From Poseidonibacter lekithochrous (GTDB taxonomy: Bacteria; Campylobacterota; Campylobacteria; Campylobacterales; Arcobacteraceae): DNA of 64,000 bases. Shown one piece after another: positions 1 to 7,621 of this stretch (position 1 is the stretch's first letter; each line of letters begins with the position of its first letter). The notes below the pieces were generated by a model. It was not told where the DNA came from and made no database searches. It saw only the letters and a program-made list of their open reading frames with translations. A program made the position numbers and the translations under genes. The DNA lies in the NCBI RefSeq assembly GCF_018861145.1, contig NZ_JAHKQT010000001.1, forward strand, positions 37,093 through 101,092, written 5' to 3'.

Positions 1-83
1 AATTACTTTTATAAGAATAAATTTGATCAAAAAAAAGCTATAAAACTCTCTTTGATCTAATTTATTTATAGATAGTTAAAATA

Positions 84-1595
84 CTAACTATATTTTTTAA
101 TTTCGCCTGAGTCAACTCTAGCAATAAAAGATTTTAATTCATCTTTAACAATTGGCATAAGATAGTATAAACCAATAATATTAAAAATAGACATAGCAAA
201 CATTGCAGCATCTGAGAAGTCAATTACTGCACTAAAGCTAATACTTGTACCAACAATCACAAATAAACAAAAAATTCCTTTATAAGCTAATTCAGTAGTT
301 TTACCTTCACCAAATAGATAAGTCCAAGCTTTAAGTCCATAATATGACCATGAAATCATAGTTGAAAATGCAAACATAATTACAGCAAGTGCTAAAATAT
401 ATTCAAAAATAAATGAAGTTTCTGAGAAAGCAGCAGCTGTTAATGTAACACCACTTAATTCACCTGTGTTCATACCTGAAATGATAATAACTAAAGCTGT
501 CATTGTACAAATTACAACTGTATCAATAAATGGTTCTAATAATGAAACAAAACCTTCTGTTATAGGTTCTTTAGTTTTTACAGCTGAGTGAGCAATTGCT
601 GCTGATCCAACTCCTGCTTCATTTGAGAATGTTGCTCTTTTTAAACCTTGGATTAATGCTCCAATAAAACCACCAGCAACTCCAGCACCTGTAAATGCTC
701 CAACAAATATTTGTTCAAAAGCAGCACCAATTTGATCATAATGAGAAATTAATACAATAAGAGCCATACCTAGATATAAAGTAGCCATAAATGGAACTAA
801 TTTTGAAGTTACGGAACCAATTGATGGCATACCACCTATAATAACACCCGCAACAAGTACAGCAAAGATAATACCAGTAACCCATCCATAACCAGCATCA
901 ACACCAAATGTCTGTACAATCATTGCATTTGCTTGATTACCTTGGAACATATTTCCTGCACCTAGAGCTGCAAATATTGTCATTATAGCAAAACCAACAG
1001 CTAAAACTCTACCAATTTTTGCATGACCTTTTTCTTTAAATGCTTTTGATAAATAGTACATTGGACCACCAGATACTGTTCCATCTGGATTTTCATTTCT
1101 ATATTTCACACCTAATGTACATTCAGTAAATTTTGATGCCATTCCAAATAAACCACAAACAATCATCCAAAAAGTTGCACCCGCACCACCAATTGCAATA
1201 GCAACTCCAACTCCCGCAATATTTCCAAGTCCAACAGTTCCTGATAAGGCAGTTGTTAATGCTTGAAAGTGTGAAACTTCACCTGGTTCTTTTTTATCTG
1301 GATTTGAAAATTTCCCTCGAACAATATCAAGTGCTAAACCTACTTTTCTAAATTGTATAAACCCAAAATAAAAAGTAAATACAATTGCTGCAACAAGCAA
1401 CCATCCTACAATTAATGGAAATGTTACACCATCCTCAATTTTTATACCATAAAAAATTGTACTTGCAAACCAACCAAAATAAGTAGTAAAAAATTGATCT
1501 ATTTTTTGATCAATTCCTATAATCTCTTCAGCAAAACTAATACTTGGTATACTTAACATTGTTATGTAAAACAGCATATTCTTAAACATTTTCAT
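84..1595 (-). CDS. Sodium:alanine symporter family protein (AGCS)
   Basis: A 503-residue inner-membrane secondary transporter that probably imports alanine, glycine or D-alanine with sodium. The N-terminus is hydrophobic (about residues 5-22), followed by about ten membrane segments. The family signature region GTVGLGNIAGVG lies near residues 118-129, and the segment ATFSNEAGVGSAAIAHSA sits near residue 320. Length and motifs fit the family over the whole protein. The ATG at 1595 follows a GGGGA ribosome site. It is the third gene in the direction ridA, dadA-like, transporter, which makes uptake feeding the amino-acid oxidase upstream the natural reading. The exact amino acid is inferred. Bases 1-83 beyond its stop hold nothing recognisable. 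Confidence 0.93.
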   Translation of the reverse strand: MKMFKNMLFYITMLSIPSISFAEEIIGIDQKIDQFFTTYFGWFASTIFYGIKIEDGVTFPLIVGWLLVAAIVFTFYFGFIQFRKVGLALDIVRGKFSNPDKKEPGEVSHFQALTTALSGTVGLGNIAGVGVAIAIGGAGATFWMIVCGLFGMASKFTECTLGVKYRNENPDGTVSGGPMYYLSKAFKEKGHAKIGRVLAVGFAIMTIFAALGAGNMFQGNQANAMIVQTFGVDAGYGWVTGIIFAVLVAGVIIGGMPSIGSVTSKLVPFMATLYLGMALIVLISHYDQIGAAFEQIFVGAFTGAGVAGGFIGALIQGLKRATFSNEAGVGSAAIAHSAVKTKEPITEGFVSLLEPFIDTVVICTMTALVIIISGMNTGELSGVTLTAAAFSETSFIFEYILALAVIMFAFSTMISWSYYGLKAWTYLFGEGKTTELAYKGIFCLFVIVGTSISFSAVIDFSDAAMFAMSIFNIIGLYYLMPIVKDELKSFIARVDSGEIKKYS

Positions 1596-1671
1596 AAGTC
1601 TTTCCCCTTTTTTGTATAATGTAGTACGATATTACATTATTATTTTTAATCACGTAGCTAACTAAACCTTT

Positions 1672-1714
1672 GTTTAATTACTAAAATAATCATTAATTAA
1701 TTTAGTAATTAAAC
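1672..1714. repeat. 14-bp perfect inverted repeat upstream of the symporter
   Basis: The arms GTTTAATTACTAAA (1672-1685) and TTTAGTAATTAAAC (1701-1714) are perfect complements separated by 15 bases. The repeat lies between the DadA-like gene and the symporter start. It could be an operator or an RNA hairpin. There is no T-run typical of a terminator beside it. Confidence 0.6.
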
Positions 1715-1724
1715 ATTTTTAAAC

Positions 1725-1750
1725 TAAAGAAAGAGAGAACTCTTTCTTTA
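1725..1750 (-). terminator. Hairpin terminator after the DadA-like gene
   Basis: The 11-bp arms TAAAGAAAGAG and CTCTTTCTTTA with an AGAA loop lie five bases beyond the stop codon of the minus-strand gene. The following minus-strand bases are only moderately T-rich, so termination may be partial and allow read-through into the symporter gene. Confidence 0.6.
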
Positions 1751-1754
1751 AAAT

Positions 1755-2993
1755 TTATCCTTGAAAAAATGAAGAGAATAATAAAATATCAGCATTTGTT
1801 TCATTTTTCTTATCAATTGTAATTACATCACTTATAATTTTTCCAATTGAAGGAGCAAATGTGATTCCAAGCCAACCTAAACCAGTAGCATGAACTAAAT
1901 TGTTATAATTTTCATCATATCCTAAAATAGGAATGTCATTTGGAGTAAGGGGTCTAAATCCTGCCCATTCAACAACATCTCTTCTTTCAAAGTCATTTGT
2001 ATATTGTGCTAAGTTTTTATTCATACTATCAATTTGTTTTTTAACAATTGAAGGGTTAGTAGTCCCTAGTTCAAGTTTTGAAGTCATTCTTAAAGTATCT
2101 CTTCTTGGAGTCATTGCAATAAATAAATCAGCAAATAAAGATGTAGTTTTAGGCATTAGTTCTTCATTCATTTTAAATGTAAGACTATAACCTTTTGCAG
2201 GAGTCATCATAAATTTGTTTTTAGCTTGTCTTGCTAATTTATCATCAGCTCCAGTTGAAAGAATAAATGTTTCAGCTTCATAAACATCTTTTGATGTTCT
2301 AATTTTACTAACTTTTGAACCTTCAAATTCTAATCTTTCAACTTCTTCATTTAAAAGAAACTCTACACCTTTTTCTTCTAAATATTTTTTCACTGTAAGC
2401 ATCATTTCACCTGGATCAATATGCCCATTTTCTTTTAAAAGAATTGAGCCAATTACTTTATCATTTAAAATTGGCATATATTCTTTAGTTTTTTCTTTTG
2501 AAAGAATTTCATAAGCTTTTGGATCATTACAATGAGCAGCTTTTGCATCAAATGTAGCTTGTTCTGTATAAATCATTAATAAACCATCTTTTCTAAAATG
2601 GAAATCTATCCCATCATCATTAACCATAGATTCATACATATCTAAACTAACTTGTCCATATCTTTCAAATAAAGCTAATGTTCTTTTTAATCTAGCTTCA
2701 GTTGAACTTGCTGCAAATTTTAAAAGCCATTTATATAAATGTAGATTTAATGTAGGATGAACACTTGCAGGTGATTCTCCTTTTAGCATTAATTTAAGCG
2801 TATCAGGAATTGCTCCAGGTGCACTTAAAGGAGCTTTTTTAAAAGCAGATAATAATCCTGCATTACCAAAAGACGTTCCATTAGTAATATCATTTTTTTC
2901 TATTACAGTAACACTTCTACCACTTTTTTGTAAACAATATGCCGACATAAGTCCAATACAACCACCACCTACAATTACAACATCTTTTTTCAT
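1755..2993 (-). CDS. FAD-dependent D-amino-acid dehydrogenase (DadA-like)
   Basis: A 412-residue flavoprotein of the DAO/DadA family that oxidises amino acids, probably D-amino acids, to 2-oxo acids and passes electrons to the quinone pool at the inner membrane. The N-terminal dinucleotide fold VVIVGGGCIGLMSAYCLQ occupies residues 5-22. The C-terminal FAD-contacting segment reads HATGLGWLGITFAPSIGK, as in DadA. Length is normal for the family. It lies 38 bases downstream of ridA, whose product removes the reactive imine released by such oxidases, and upstream of an alanine symporter. Glycine or proline oxidation are alternatives; sequence alone does not settle the substrate. Confidence 0.88.
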   Translation of the reverse strand: MKKDVVIVGGGCIGLMSAYCLQKSGRSVTVIEKNDITNGTSFGNAGLLSAFKKAPLSAPGAIPDTLKLMLKGESPASVHPTLNLHLYKWLLKFAASSTEARLKRTLALFERYGQVSLDMYESMVNDDGIDFHFRKDGLLMIYTEQATFDAKAAHCNDPKAYEILSKEKTKEYMPILNDKVIGSILLKENGHIDPGEMMLTVKKYLEEKGVEFLLNEEVERLEFEGSKVSKIRTSKDVYEAETFILSTGADDKLARQAKNKFMMTPAKGYSLTFKMNEELMPKTTSLFADLFIAMTPRRDTLRMTSKLELGTTNPSIVKKQIDSMNKNLAQYTNDFERRDVVEWAGFRPLTPNDIPILGYDENYNNLVHATGLGWLGITFAPSIGKIISDVITIDKKNETNADILLFSSFFQG

Positions 2994-3031
2994 CTTACTT
3001 CTCCATTAATATATAATAAATTTATTTTACT

Positions 3032-3415
3032 TTACTTTTTTGCAATAGATTCTATTTCAATTAAAGCATCTTTTGGTAATCTTGCAACTTCATATGTTGC
3101 TCGTGCTGGAAATGGTGCTTGAAAATATTCTCCATAAATTTCATTTACTACTGCAAAACTTTCAATATCTTTTAACAAGATTGTAGTTTTGATAATATCA
3201 TTCATATCTAAACCAGCTTCTTCTAAAACATATTTTGTATTTTCTAAAGATTGTTTAGCTTGTGATGCAATATCACTTCCTGGAAATTCTCCTGTAGTTT
3301 GATCAATTGGTAATTGACCTGATACATATATAAATCCATCTTTTTCAATAGCTTGTGAATATGGTCCAATTGCACCAGGTGCTTTATTTGAATTAATTGC
3401 TTTTTTAGAGTTCAT
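3032..3415 (-). CDS. ridA: RidA family enamine/imine deaminase
   Basis: A 127-residue YjgF/RidA protein that hydrolyses reactive 2-aminoacrylate and other imines made by PLP enzymes and amino-acid oxidases. Typical motifs are [14 protein letters not shown] near residues 10-23 and [12 protein letters not shown] near residues 103-114, which includes the conserved arginine that binds the substrate carboxylate. Full length. It is the first gene of the minus-strand ridA, dadA-like, symporter set and is divergent from a YheO-type regulator at 3601, which probably controls it. Confidence 0.93.
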   Translation of the reverse strand: MNSKKAINSNKAPGAIGPYSQAIEKDGFIYVSGQLPIDQTTGEFPGSDIASQAKQSLENTKYVLEEAGLDMNDIIKTTILLKDIESFAVVNEIYGEYFQAPFPARATYEVARLPKDALIEIESIAKK

Positions 3416-3600
3416 TTTTTTCCTTTTTTGTAATAATTTTTTTTCATTAAAAGCAGTATATAATAAAATTTTATCAATGTAAAGAGTTTTCTGTATATTT
3501 TTAATACAAATTTATTACTATGAGAATAATTTATTATTAATTGACAATTATTTATTATTATTCTATAATAATTTACTTATCAAATTATTTAAGGATTTTC

Positions 3601-4248
3601 TTGAATCAATATATTAAAAAGTTCATATCAATTGCCGATTTTCTAGGAGAAATTCTAGGAACAAATACCGAAATAATACTTCATGATTTAACAAACTATA
3701 AGCACTCAATTGTTCATATTATAAATGGACATATAAGTAATAGAAAGATTGGAGATTCAATAACTGACCTTGTTTTAGAGTTTATGCTAACTGAATCAAA
3801 AGGGAATAAACAATATATATGTAATTATAATTCAAAAAACATACAAGGAAGACTTCTTTATTCTTCTACTTATTTTATTAGAGATGATTCAAATAAGATA
3901 GTAGGAGCCTTATGTTTAAATTCTGATTATCATGATGTAAAAAAATCTTTATCATTTTTAACATCTTTATTACCAAATTATGTTGATGATAAAATCATCT
4001 CATTAAATAATATAAAAGAAAACCTAAGCTCTGACCCACAAGAATTAACACTTAATAAAATTGATACAATTGTAAATCAATTTAATGTTATTCCAAATAG
4101 AATGACAACAGAAGAAAAAACGGAAGTAATTGCAGCACTTGATTCTTGTGGAATTTTTAATATAAGAGGTTCTGTTCAAGAAGTAGCAAAAAAGTTACAA
4201 ATGTCAGAACCTTCAATTTATAGATATATTAAAAAAATCAAAAGCTAA
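3601..4248 (+). CDS. YheO-type transcriptional regulator (PAS_6 plus HTH_22)
   Basis: A 215-residue regulator starting at a TTG preceded by AAGGA five bases upstream. The longer reading from 3541 adds a leader that resembles noncoding AT-rich DNA. The N-terminal half (about residues 5-110) is a YheO/PAS_6 sensor region. The C-terminal end GSVQEVAKKLQMSEPSIYRY is a helix-turn-helix. Family members include DauR, which controls D-arginine catabolism in Pseudomonas. The divergent position opposite ridA and the DadA-like gene suggests control of D-amino-acid use here; that role is inferred from context. Confidence 0.85.
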   Translation: MNQYIKKFISIADFLGEILGTNTEIILHDLTNYKHSIVHIINGHISNRKIGDSITDLVLEFMLTESKGNKQYICNYNSKNIQGRLLYSSTYFIRDDSNKIVGALCLNSDYHDVKKSLSFLTSLLPNYVDDKIISLNNIKENLSSDPQELTLNKIDTIVNQFNVIPNRMTTEEKTEVIAALDSCGIFNIRGSVQEVAKKLQMSEPSIYRYIKKIKS

Positions 4249-4282
4249 CTTTTCAGTTATACTAAAATAAAAAGGAAAGCAA

Positions 4283-4750
4283 ATGTCTGGAAAAATAGAA
4301 AACTTACTTATATCACAAAATCCAAATAGTAATATGCAAGAGGTAACTCAAATCATTTTAGAAGAAGGAAAAGGTATTTATGGAGATAGATATTACTCGC
4401 AAGAAGGAACTTTTTCAAAAAAAGATGAAATACAAGCAGATAGAGATGTTACTTTAATAGAAATAGAAAAGATAACTGCTTTTAATACTGAATATTCTCA
4501 AAATTTAACTGCCTTAGATTTAAGACGAAATATTGTAGTTTCAAATTGTAATTTAAATGATTTAGTAGGTAAAGAATTTCAAATAGGAAATGTAATATTA
4601 AAAGGTATTAGACTTTGTGAACCTTGTAAATATTTATCTGAAAAATTAGAAAATCCAAAAGTATTAAGTGAACTTGTTAATAAAGCTGGATTGAGAGCAC
4701 AAATTATTAAAGGTGGAAGTATAGATAAAACTTCACAAATAGAAATATAA
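4283..4750 (+). CDS. MOSC domain protein
   Basis: A 155-residue stand-alone MOSC domain, related to the C-terminal domain of molybdenum cofactor sulfurase and to YiiM/YuaD. Visible motifs are GDRYY near residue 35, the segment LTALDLRRNIVVS near residues 76-88, and LCEPCKYL, whose cysteine is in the position expected for sulfur or metal-cofactor chemistry. The ATG has an AGGAAAG ribosome site. It lies 34 bases after the YheO-type regulator and may be co-transcribed with it. The substrate is unknown. A link to the molybdenum/tungsten chemistry elsewhere in the window is possible but unproved. Confidence 0.82.
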   Translation: MSGKIENLLISQNPNSNMQEVTQIILEEGKGIYGDRYYSQEGTFSKKDEIQADRDVTLIEIEKITAFNTEYSQNLTALDLRRNIVVSNCNLNDLVGKEFQIGNVILKGIRLCEPCKYLSEKLENPKVLSELVNKAGLRAQIIKGGSIDKTSQIEI

Positions 4751-4776
4751 AAGTTAACCTAAAAAGGTTAGCTTTT
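4749..4776 (+). terminator. Hairpin terminator between convergent genes
   Basis: The 12-base arms AAAAGTTAACCT and AGGTTAGCTTTT, with one mismatch and an AAAA loop, overlap the stop codon of the MOSC gene. The next gene runs toward it on the other strand, so the hairpin can serve both. Confidence 0.65.
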
Positions 4777-4784
4777 ACCCTATT

Positions 4785-5006
4785 CTATTTTTTATTTCTC
4801 TTTTTTGAAGCTTTTGCCATTTTAGCTTTTTTCTTAGCTTTTGCTTTTGCTAAAGCTACATTTGCACCTTTTCTAGCATTTATTACTTGTTCATCTGCTT
4901 TTTTATGGTCAAAACTTACAGGAATAGCATTTTTTATTTCCCTAGATTTTCTTGCGATTTTATCGCCTTCTGTTGTGTCTACACTTGAAGTATTTTTTCT
5001 TGACAT
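4785..5006 (-). CDS. Small lysine/alanine-rich basic protein
   Basis: A 73-residue protein with a strongly basic C-terminal tail made mostly of lysine and alanine (about residues 52-73), which resembles histone-H1-like or ribosome-associated tails. No family is recognised. The ATG follows AAGGTAAAAT, a usable ribosome site. It follows the SelW-like gene by 44 bases on the same strand and could share its transcript. Nucleic-acid binding is suggested only by the charge pattern. Confidence 0.6.
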   Translation of the reverse strand: MSRKNTSSVDTTEGDKIARKSREIKNAIPVSFDHKKADEQVINARKGANVALAKAKAKKKAKMAKASKKRNKK

Positions 5007-5050
5007 ATTTTACCTTAGTTTATAATTCCCGTATTCTATAAAAATTTTAA

Positions 5051-5278
5051 TTATAAAGACTTAATTCTAGTAGTAATTTCATTTTCTTTTGGAAATCTCT
5101 TATGAATCTCTAACTTATCGAAGATAATAAAGCCATCTACAATCACTTTAAAGATACCACCTGAACCTTTATTTAATTTTATCTTTACATTTGAAAAATT
5201 ACCTGTTAATTCATCTTCTAACCTAGAAGCTTCTGGTAAATAGTTTCATTCTCCGCAATAGTGTATTTCTATATTCAT
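5051..5278 (-). CDS. SelW-like (Rdx family) selenoprotein, UGA read as selenocysteine
   Basis: The frame opens with ATG at 5278 after AAGGATTTAAA, meets UGA at 5246-5248 as codon 11, and runs on to TAA at 5051-5053: 75 residues with selenocysteine. The N-terminus reads HYCGEU, the CxxU redox motif of the SelW/SelT/Rdx family. The continuation matches family features: YLPEASRLEDEL, then GSGGIFKVIVDG, then a C-terminal RFP. Both sides of the UGA match one small family, so a stop is unlikely. A hairpin sits at the position expected of a bacterial SECIS. SelA, SelB, SelD and tRNA-Sec are all in this window. The family is linked to thiol redox; the exact role here is unknown. Confidence 0.85.
5221..5248 (-). 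promoter_or_regulatory. Candidate bacterial SECIS element in the SelW-like gene
   Basis: Directly after the UGA, RNA nucleotides 12-28 (counted from its U) can pair as ACCAGA / UCU(A)GGU around an AGCU loop at nucleotides 18-21. This puts the apical loop in the usual window for SelB recognition. The stem is short and has one bulged A. Pairing was done by eye. Confidence 0.5.
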
Positions 5279-5340
5279 TTTAAATCCTTATATATTTACA
5301 TATAAATGATTATATAGTATTTATTTTTAGATAACAAGTT

Positions 5341-5940
5341 TTATTTTTTTCTATACTCTATTAATAAATCTAATGTTCTCAAGTCCTTGGTAGTTCCTCT
5401 TTGTTTTAAGTGCTCACATACACGAGTGAATCTTTCTTCATTATAATCTTGTCCTAAATGAAACTTTGCACTTCTTAGTCTAGGAACTAGTTTATACAAA
5501 AATGTTGCGTTTATTATCTTTTTATACATTTCATCATTTAAAGGTTTATATCCACCCTCTTTTTGATACTTTTGCATTAGAAATTCTAAAGCATTTGCTT
5601 TTTCTTTGTAATCTTCCACAAACTCTATAGTCCCATCTATTATCAAAGATTTAAACATATGAGTTGCAGGTGAAGCATTTCCAGTGTCCGTACTAAAATA
5701 TGAAGGAAGTTGGGAATAAGACTCAACCACTGAAAAACTAGCATGGTTATTATTCTTCATAATATCTATTTTTTTACCTTTTTTTGCTCCATGGAAGAAA
5801 ATCTCTTTATTTATTGATACAAAGTTTAAAGGCAAGGAATAAGGTATATTATCATTACAAATTGCTAATGTTCCATATTCAACATCTTCTAAAATATTTT
5901 CTATTAAATTTTCATCTTTTATTTCATAAACTTTTCTCAT
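5341..5940 (-). CDS. Pyridoxamine 5'-phosphate oxidase family protein (NimA-like)
   Basis: A 199-residue split-barrel flavin or heme-binding-fold protein of the PNPOx/NimA type. The early segment EYGTLAICNDNIPYSLPLNF and the following FFHGAKKGKKIDIM match the barrel of that family, and HM near residue 114 sits where NimA-like proteins carry a conserved histidine. The ATG at 5940 begins two bases after the stop of the remnant ORF at 5942-6118, so translation may be coupled. A TTG or GTG farther upstream is possible. It is divergent from a MocR regulator at 6209, which probably controls it. Confidence 0.8.
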   Translation of the reverse strand: MRKVYEIKDENLIENILEDVEYGTLAICNDNIPYSLPLNFVSINKEIFFHGAKKGKKIDIMKNNNHASFSVVESYSQLPSYFSTDTGNASPATHMFKSLIIDGTIEFVEDYKEKANALEFLMQKYQKEGGYKPLNDEMYKKIINATFLYKLVPRLRSAKFHLGQDYNEERFTRVCEHLKQRGTTKDLRTLDLLIEYRKK

Positions 5941-5941
5941 T

Positions 5942-6118
5942 TTAACTATTTTCACTCCAATCAAATTGCATTTGTTTTGCTAACTTATAATTTTCAAGTT
6001 TTGAAACCATAGGATGATTATTGAAAGTATTAAATTTTTTATCCTCATTTAAAAACCTTGAAGCAACAGAAAAATCTAAAACTTCCGCATCATCATAAAT
6101 ATAAATTCCAACATTCAT
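5942..6118 (-). pseudogene. Internally deleted DJ-1/PfpI family remnant
   Basis: This 58-codon ORF begins with MNVGIYIYDDAEVLDF, the first strand and acidic motif of DJ-1/PfpI proteins, and ends with ENYKLAKQMQFDWSENS, which resembles the C-terminal helix of the same family (pattern AxxxAxxMxYxW). The roughly 130 residues that should lie between, including the nucleophile-elbow cysteine, are missing, and the join is in frame. It has a ribosome site (AAAGGA) and may still be translated. It precedes the PNPOx-family gene, a partner pairing seen with MocR regulators. That this is a deletion is my inference from the two matching ends. Confidence 0.65.
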
Positions 6119-6208
6119 TAGTCTTTCCTTTTAATCTTTTTTTAGTACTATATCAAATATCTGACATTGTCACAAGTGCCAATTTTTGAAAATATTATAA
6201 GGACAATT

Positions 6209-7600
6209 ATGTATCATATAAATCAAAATAGTAAAATAGCACTTCATAAACAACTTTTTGAAGCTTTAAAACAAGATATTATAGATAACTATAAAATAGA
6301 TGAAAAGTTGCCATCTATAAGAAAAGTTATGTCTATGTATAATCTTAGTAAAAATACTGTTGAGTCTGCCTATTCACAACTAGTTGCAGAAGGTTATATA
6401 GATAGTATTCCTAAAAGTGGTTATATCGTAATTGAAAATAACTTTACAAATTTCAAGGATACTTTTACAAATAAAAAAGTAAAAAAAGATGAAGATATTT
6501 TATATGATTTTTTTCCAGCAAGACTTCAAAAAGAAAGTTTTCCTTTAAAGATATGGAAAAGACTGTCTTCTAAAGTTATTGATGACTCCTTAGATTTAGG
6601 AAGATATTCTGATAAACAAGGAGAAATTGATTTAAGAATAGAGATTGCAAAGTATCTAAATACATCAAGAGCTGTAAAATGTTCTGAAAATCAAATAATT
6701 ATAGGTAATGGATTTATAAACTCTCTTAGTCTGTTAGCTTTAATTTTAAATAAAGAGCATGATACCTTAGCTATAGAAGAACCAGGTTATCATGTGGCTA
6801 GAAAAGTATATGAAAACCATAAATATAAAATAGAAAGAATTGAAGTAAATGAAAATGGAATAAATATAGAAAAATTAGAAAAAAGTAAAGTAAGACTAGT
6901 TTATCTAACACCTTCTCACCAATATCCAACAGGTGTTTCAATACCTATTTCAAATAGACTTAAACTAATACAATGGGCAAATAGAAACGATGGAATTATT
7001 ATAGAAGATGATTATGATAGTGAGCTAAATTATGTAAATAAACCTATTCCTTCCTTGCAAGGGCTCGATACAGATAAAAGAGTTGTTTATATAGGAACAT
7101 TTTCAAAAGCTCTCTCCCCAGCTTTAAGAGTTAGTTATATGGTATTACCAAGCAACATACTTAATATCTACCAAAAAAACTATTCTTATTATGATTCAGG
7201 AGTATCACTTCTTACTCAAAAAACTCTTCATAGTTTTATAAAAGAAGGATATTGGGATAAACATTTAAGAAAGATACGAACCCAAAATAAAAAGAAACAT
7301 AATCTTTTAAAATTCCTATTAAAAGACAAACTTAATTCTAGTATGAAAATAGTAAGTCAAGGTGGAGGATTAGCTATTTTAATACAGCCTACAGCTAGTT
7401 TTAATTGGAAAATGCTTGAAGATCTAGCACTTGAAAAAAAGATAAAAGTTTATTTTACAAAACCTAGATGTGGCGGAATATATCAAGCTGTGATGATGGG
7501 ATTTGGTGGTATAAAAGAAGAAGAATTGGAAGATGCTATAAATATTTTTTCAAAGATTTGGTTTAAATGTTTTATAAAAGAGAAAGAAAAGTCTGATTAA
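6209..7600 (+). CDS. MocR/PdxR-type regulator (GntR HTH plus aminotransferase domain)
   Basis: A 463-residue regulator. A GntR-type winged helix comes first (LPSIRKVMSMYNLSKNTVES near residues 38-57), then a type-I PLP aminotransferase-like domain with IEEPGYHVARKVY, LTPSHQYPTG, IIEDDYDSE and the PLP-lysine segment YIGTFSKALSPALR. The start at 6209 has AAGGA five bases upstream; the longer reading from 6167 lacks this. It is divergent from the PNPOx-like gene and the PfpI remnant, so it probably senses PLP or an amino compound and controls them. Confidence 0.9.
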   Translation: MYHINQNSKIALHKQLFEALKQDIIDNYKIDEKLPSIRKVMSMYNLSKNTVESAYSQLVAEGYIDSIPKSGYIVIENNFTNFKDTFTNKKVKKDEDILYDFFPARLQKESFPLKIWKRLSSKVIDDSLDLGRYSDKQGEIDLRIEIAKYLNTSRAVKCSENQIIIGNGFINSLSLLALILNKEHDTLAIEEPGYHVARKVYENHKYKIERIEVNENGINIEKLEKSKVRLVYLTPSHQYPTGVSIPISNRLKLIQWANRNDGIIIEDDYDSELNYVNKPIPSLQGLDTDKRVVYIGTFSKALSPALRVSYMVLPSNILNIYQKNYSYYDSGVSLLTQKTLHSFIKEGYWDKHLRKIRTQNKKKHNLLKFLLKDKLNSSMKIVSQGGGLAILIQPTASFNWKMLEDLALEKKIKVYFTKPRCGGIYQAVMMGFGGIKEEELEDAINIFSKIWFKCFIKEKEKSD

Positions 7601-7611
7601 CTCTTTTCTTT
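7583..7611. terminator. Weak hairpin between convergent genes
   Basis: AAAGAAAAG (7583-7591) and CTTTTCTTT (7603-7611) pair across the stop codon of the MocR gene, followed by a T-rich stretch. The stem is all A/T apart from two G-C pairs, so strength is doubtful. Confidence 0.4.
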
Positions 7612-7621
7612 TCTACTCTTT

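Noticed and set aside
1933-2190. Plus-strand reading frame inside the DadA-like gene
   Set aside because: It is the shadow of a well-supported minus-strand gene and has no family match; the same applies to other antisense frames inside confident genes.
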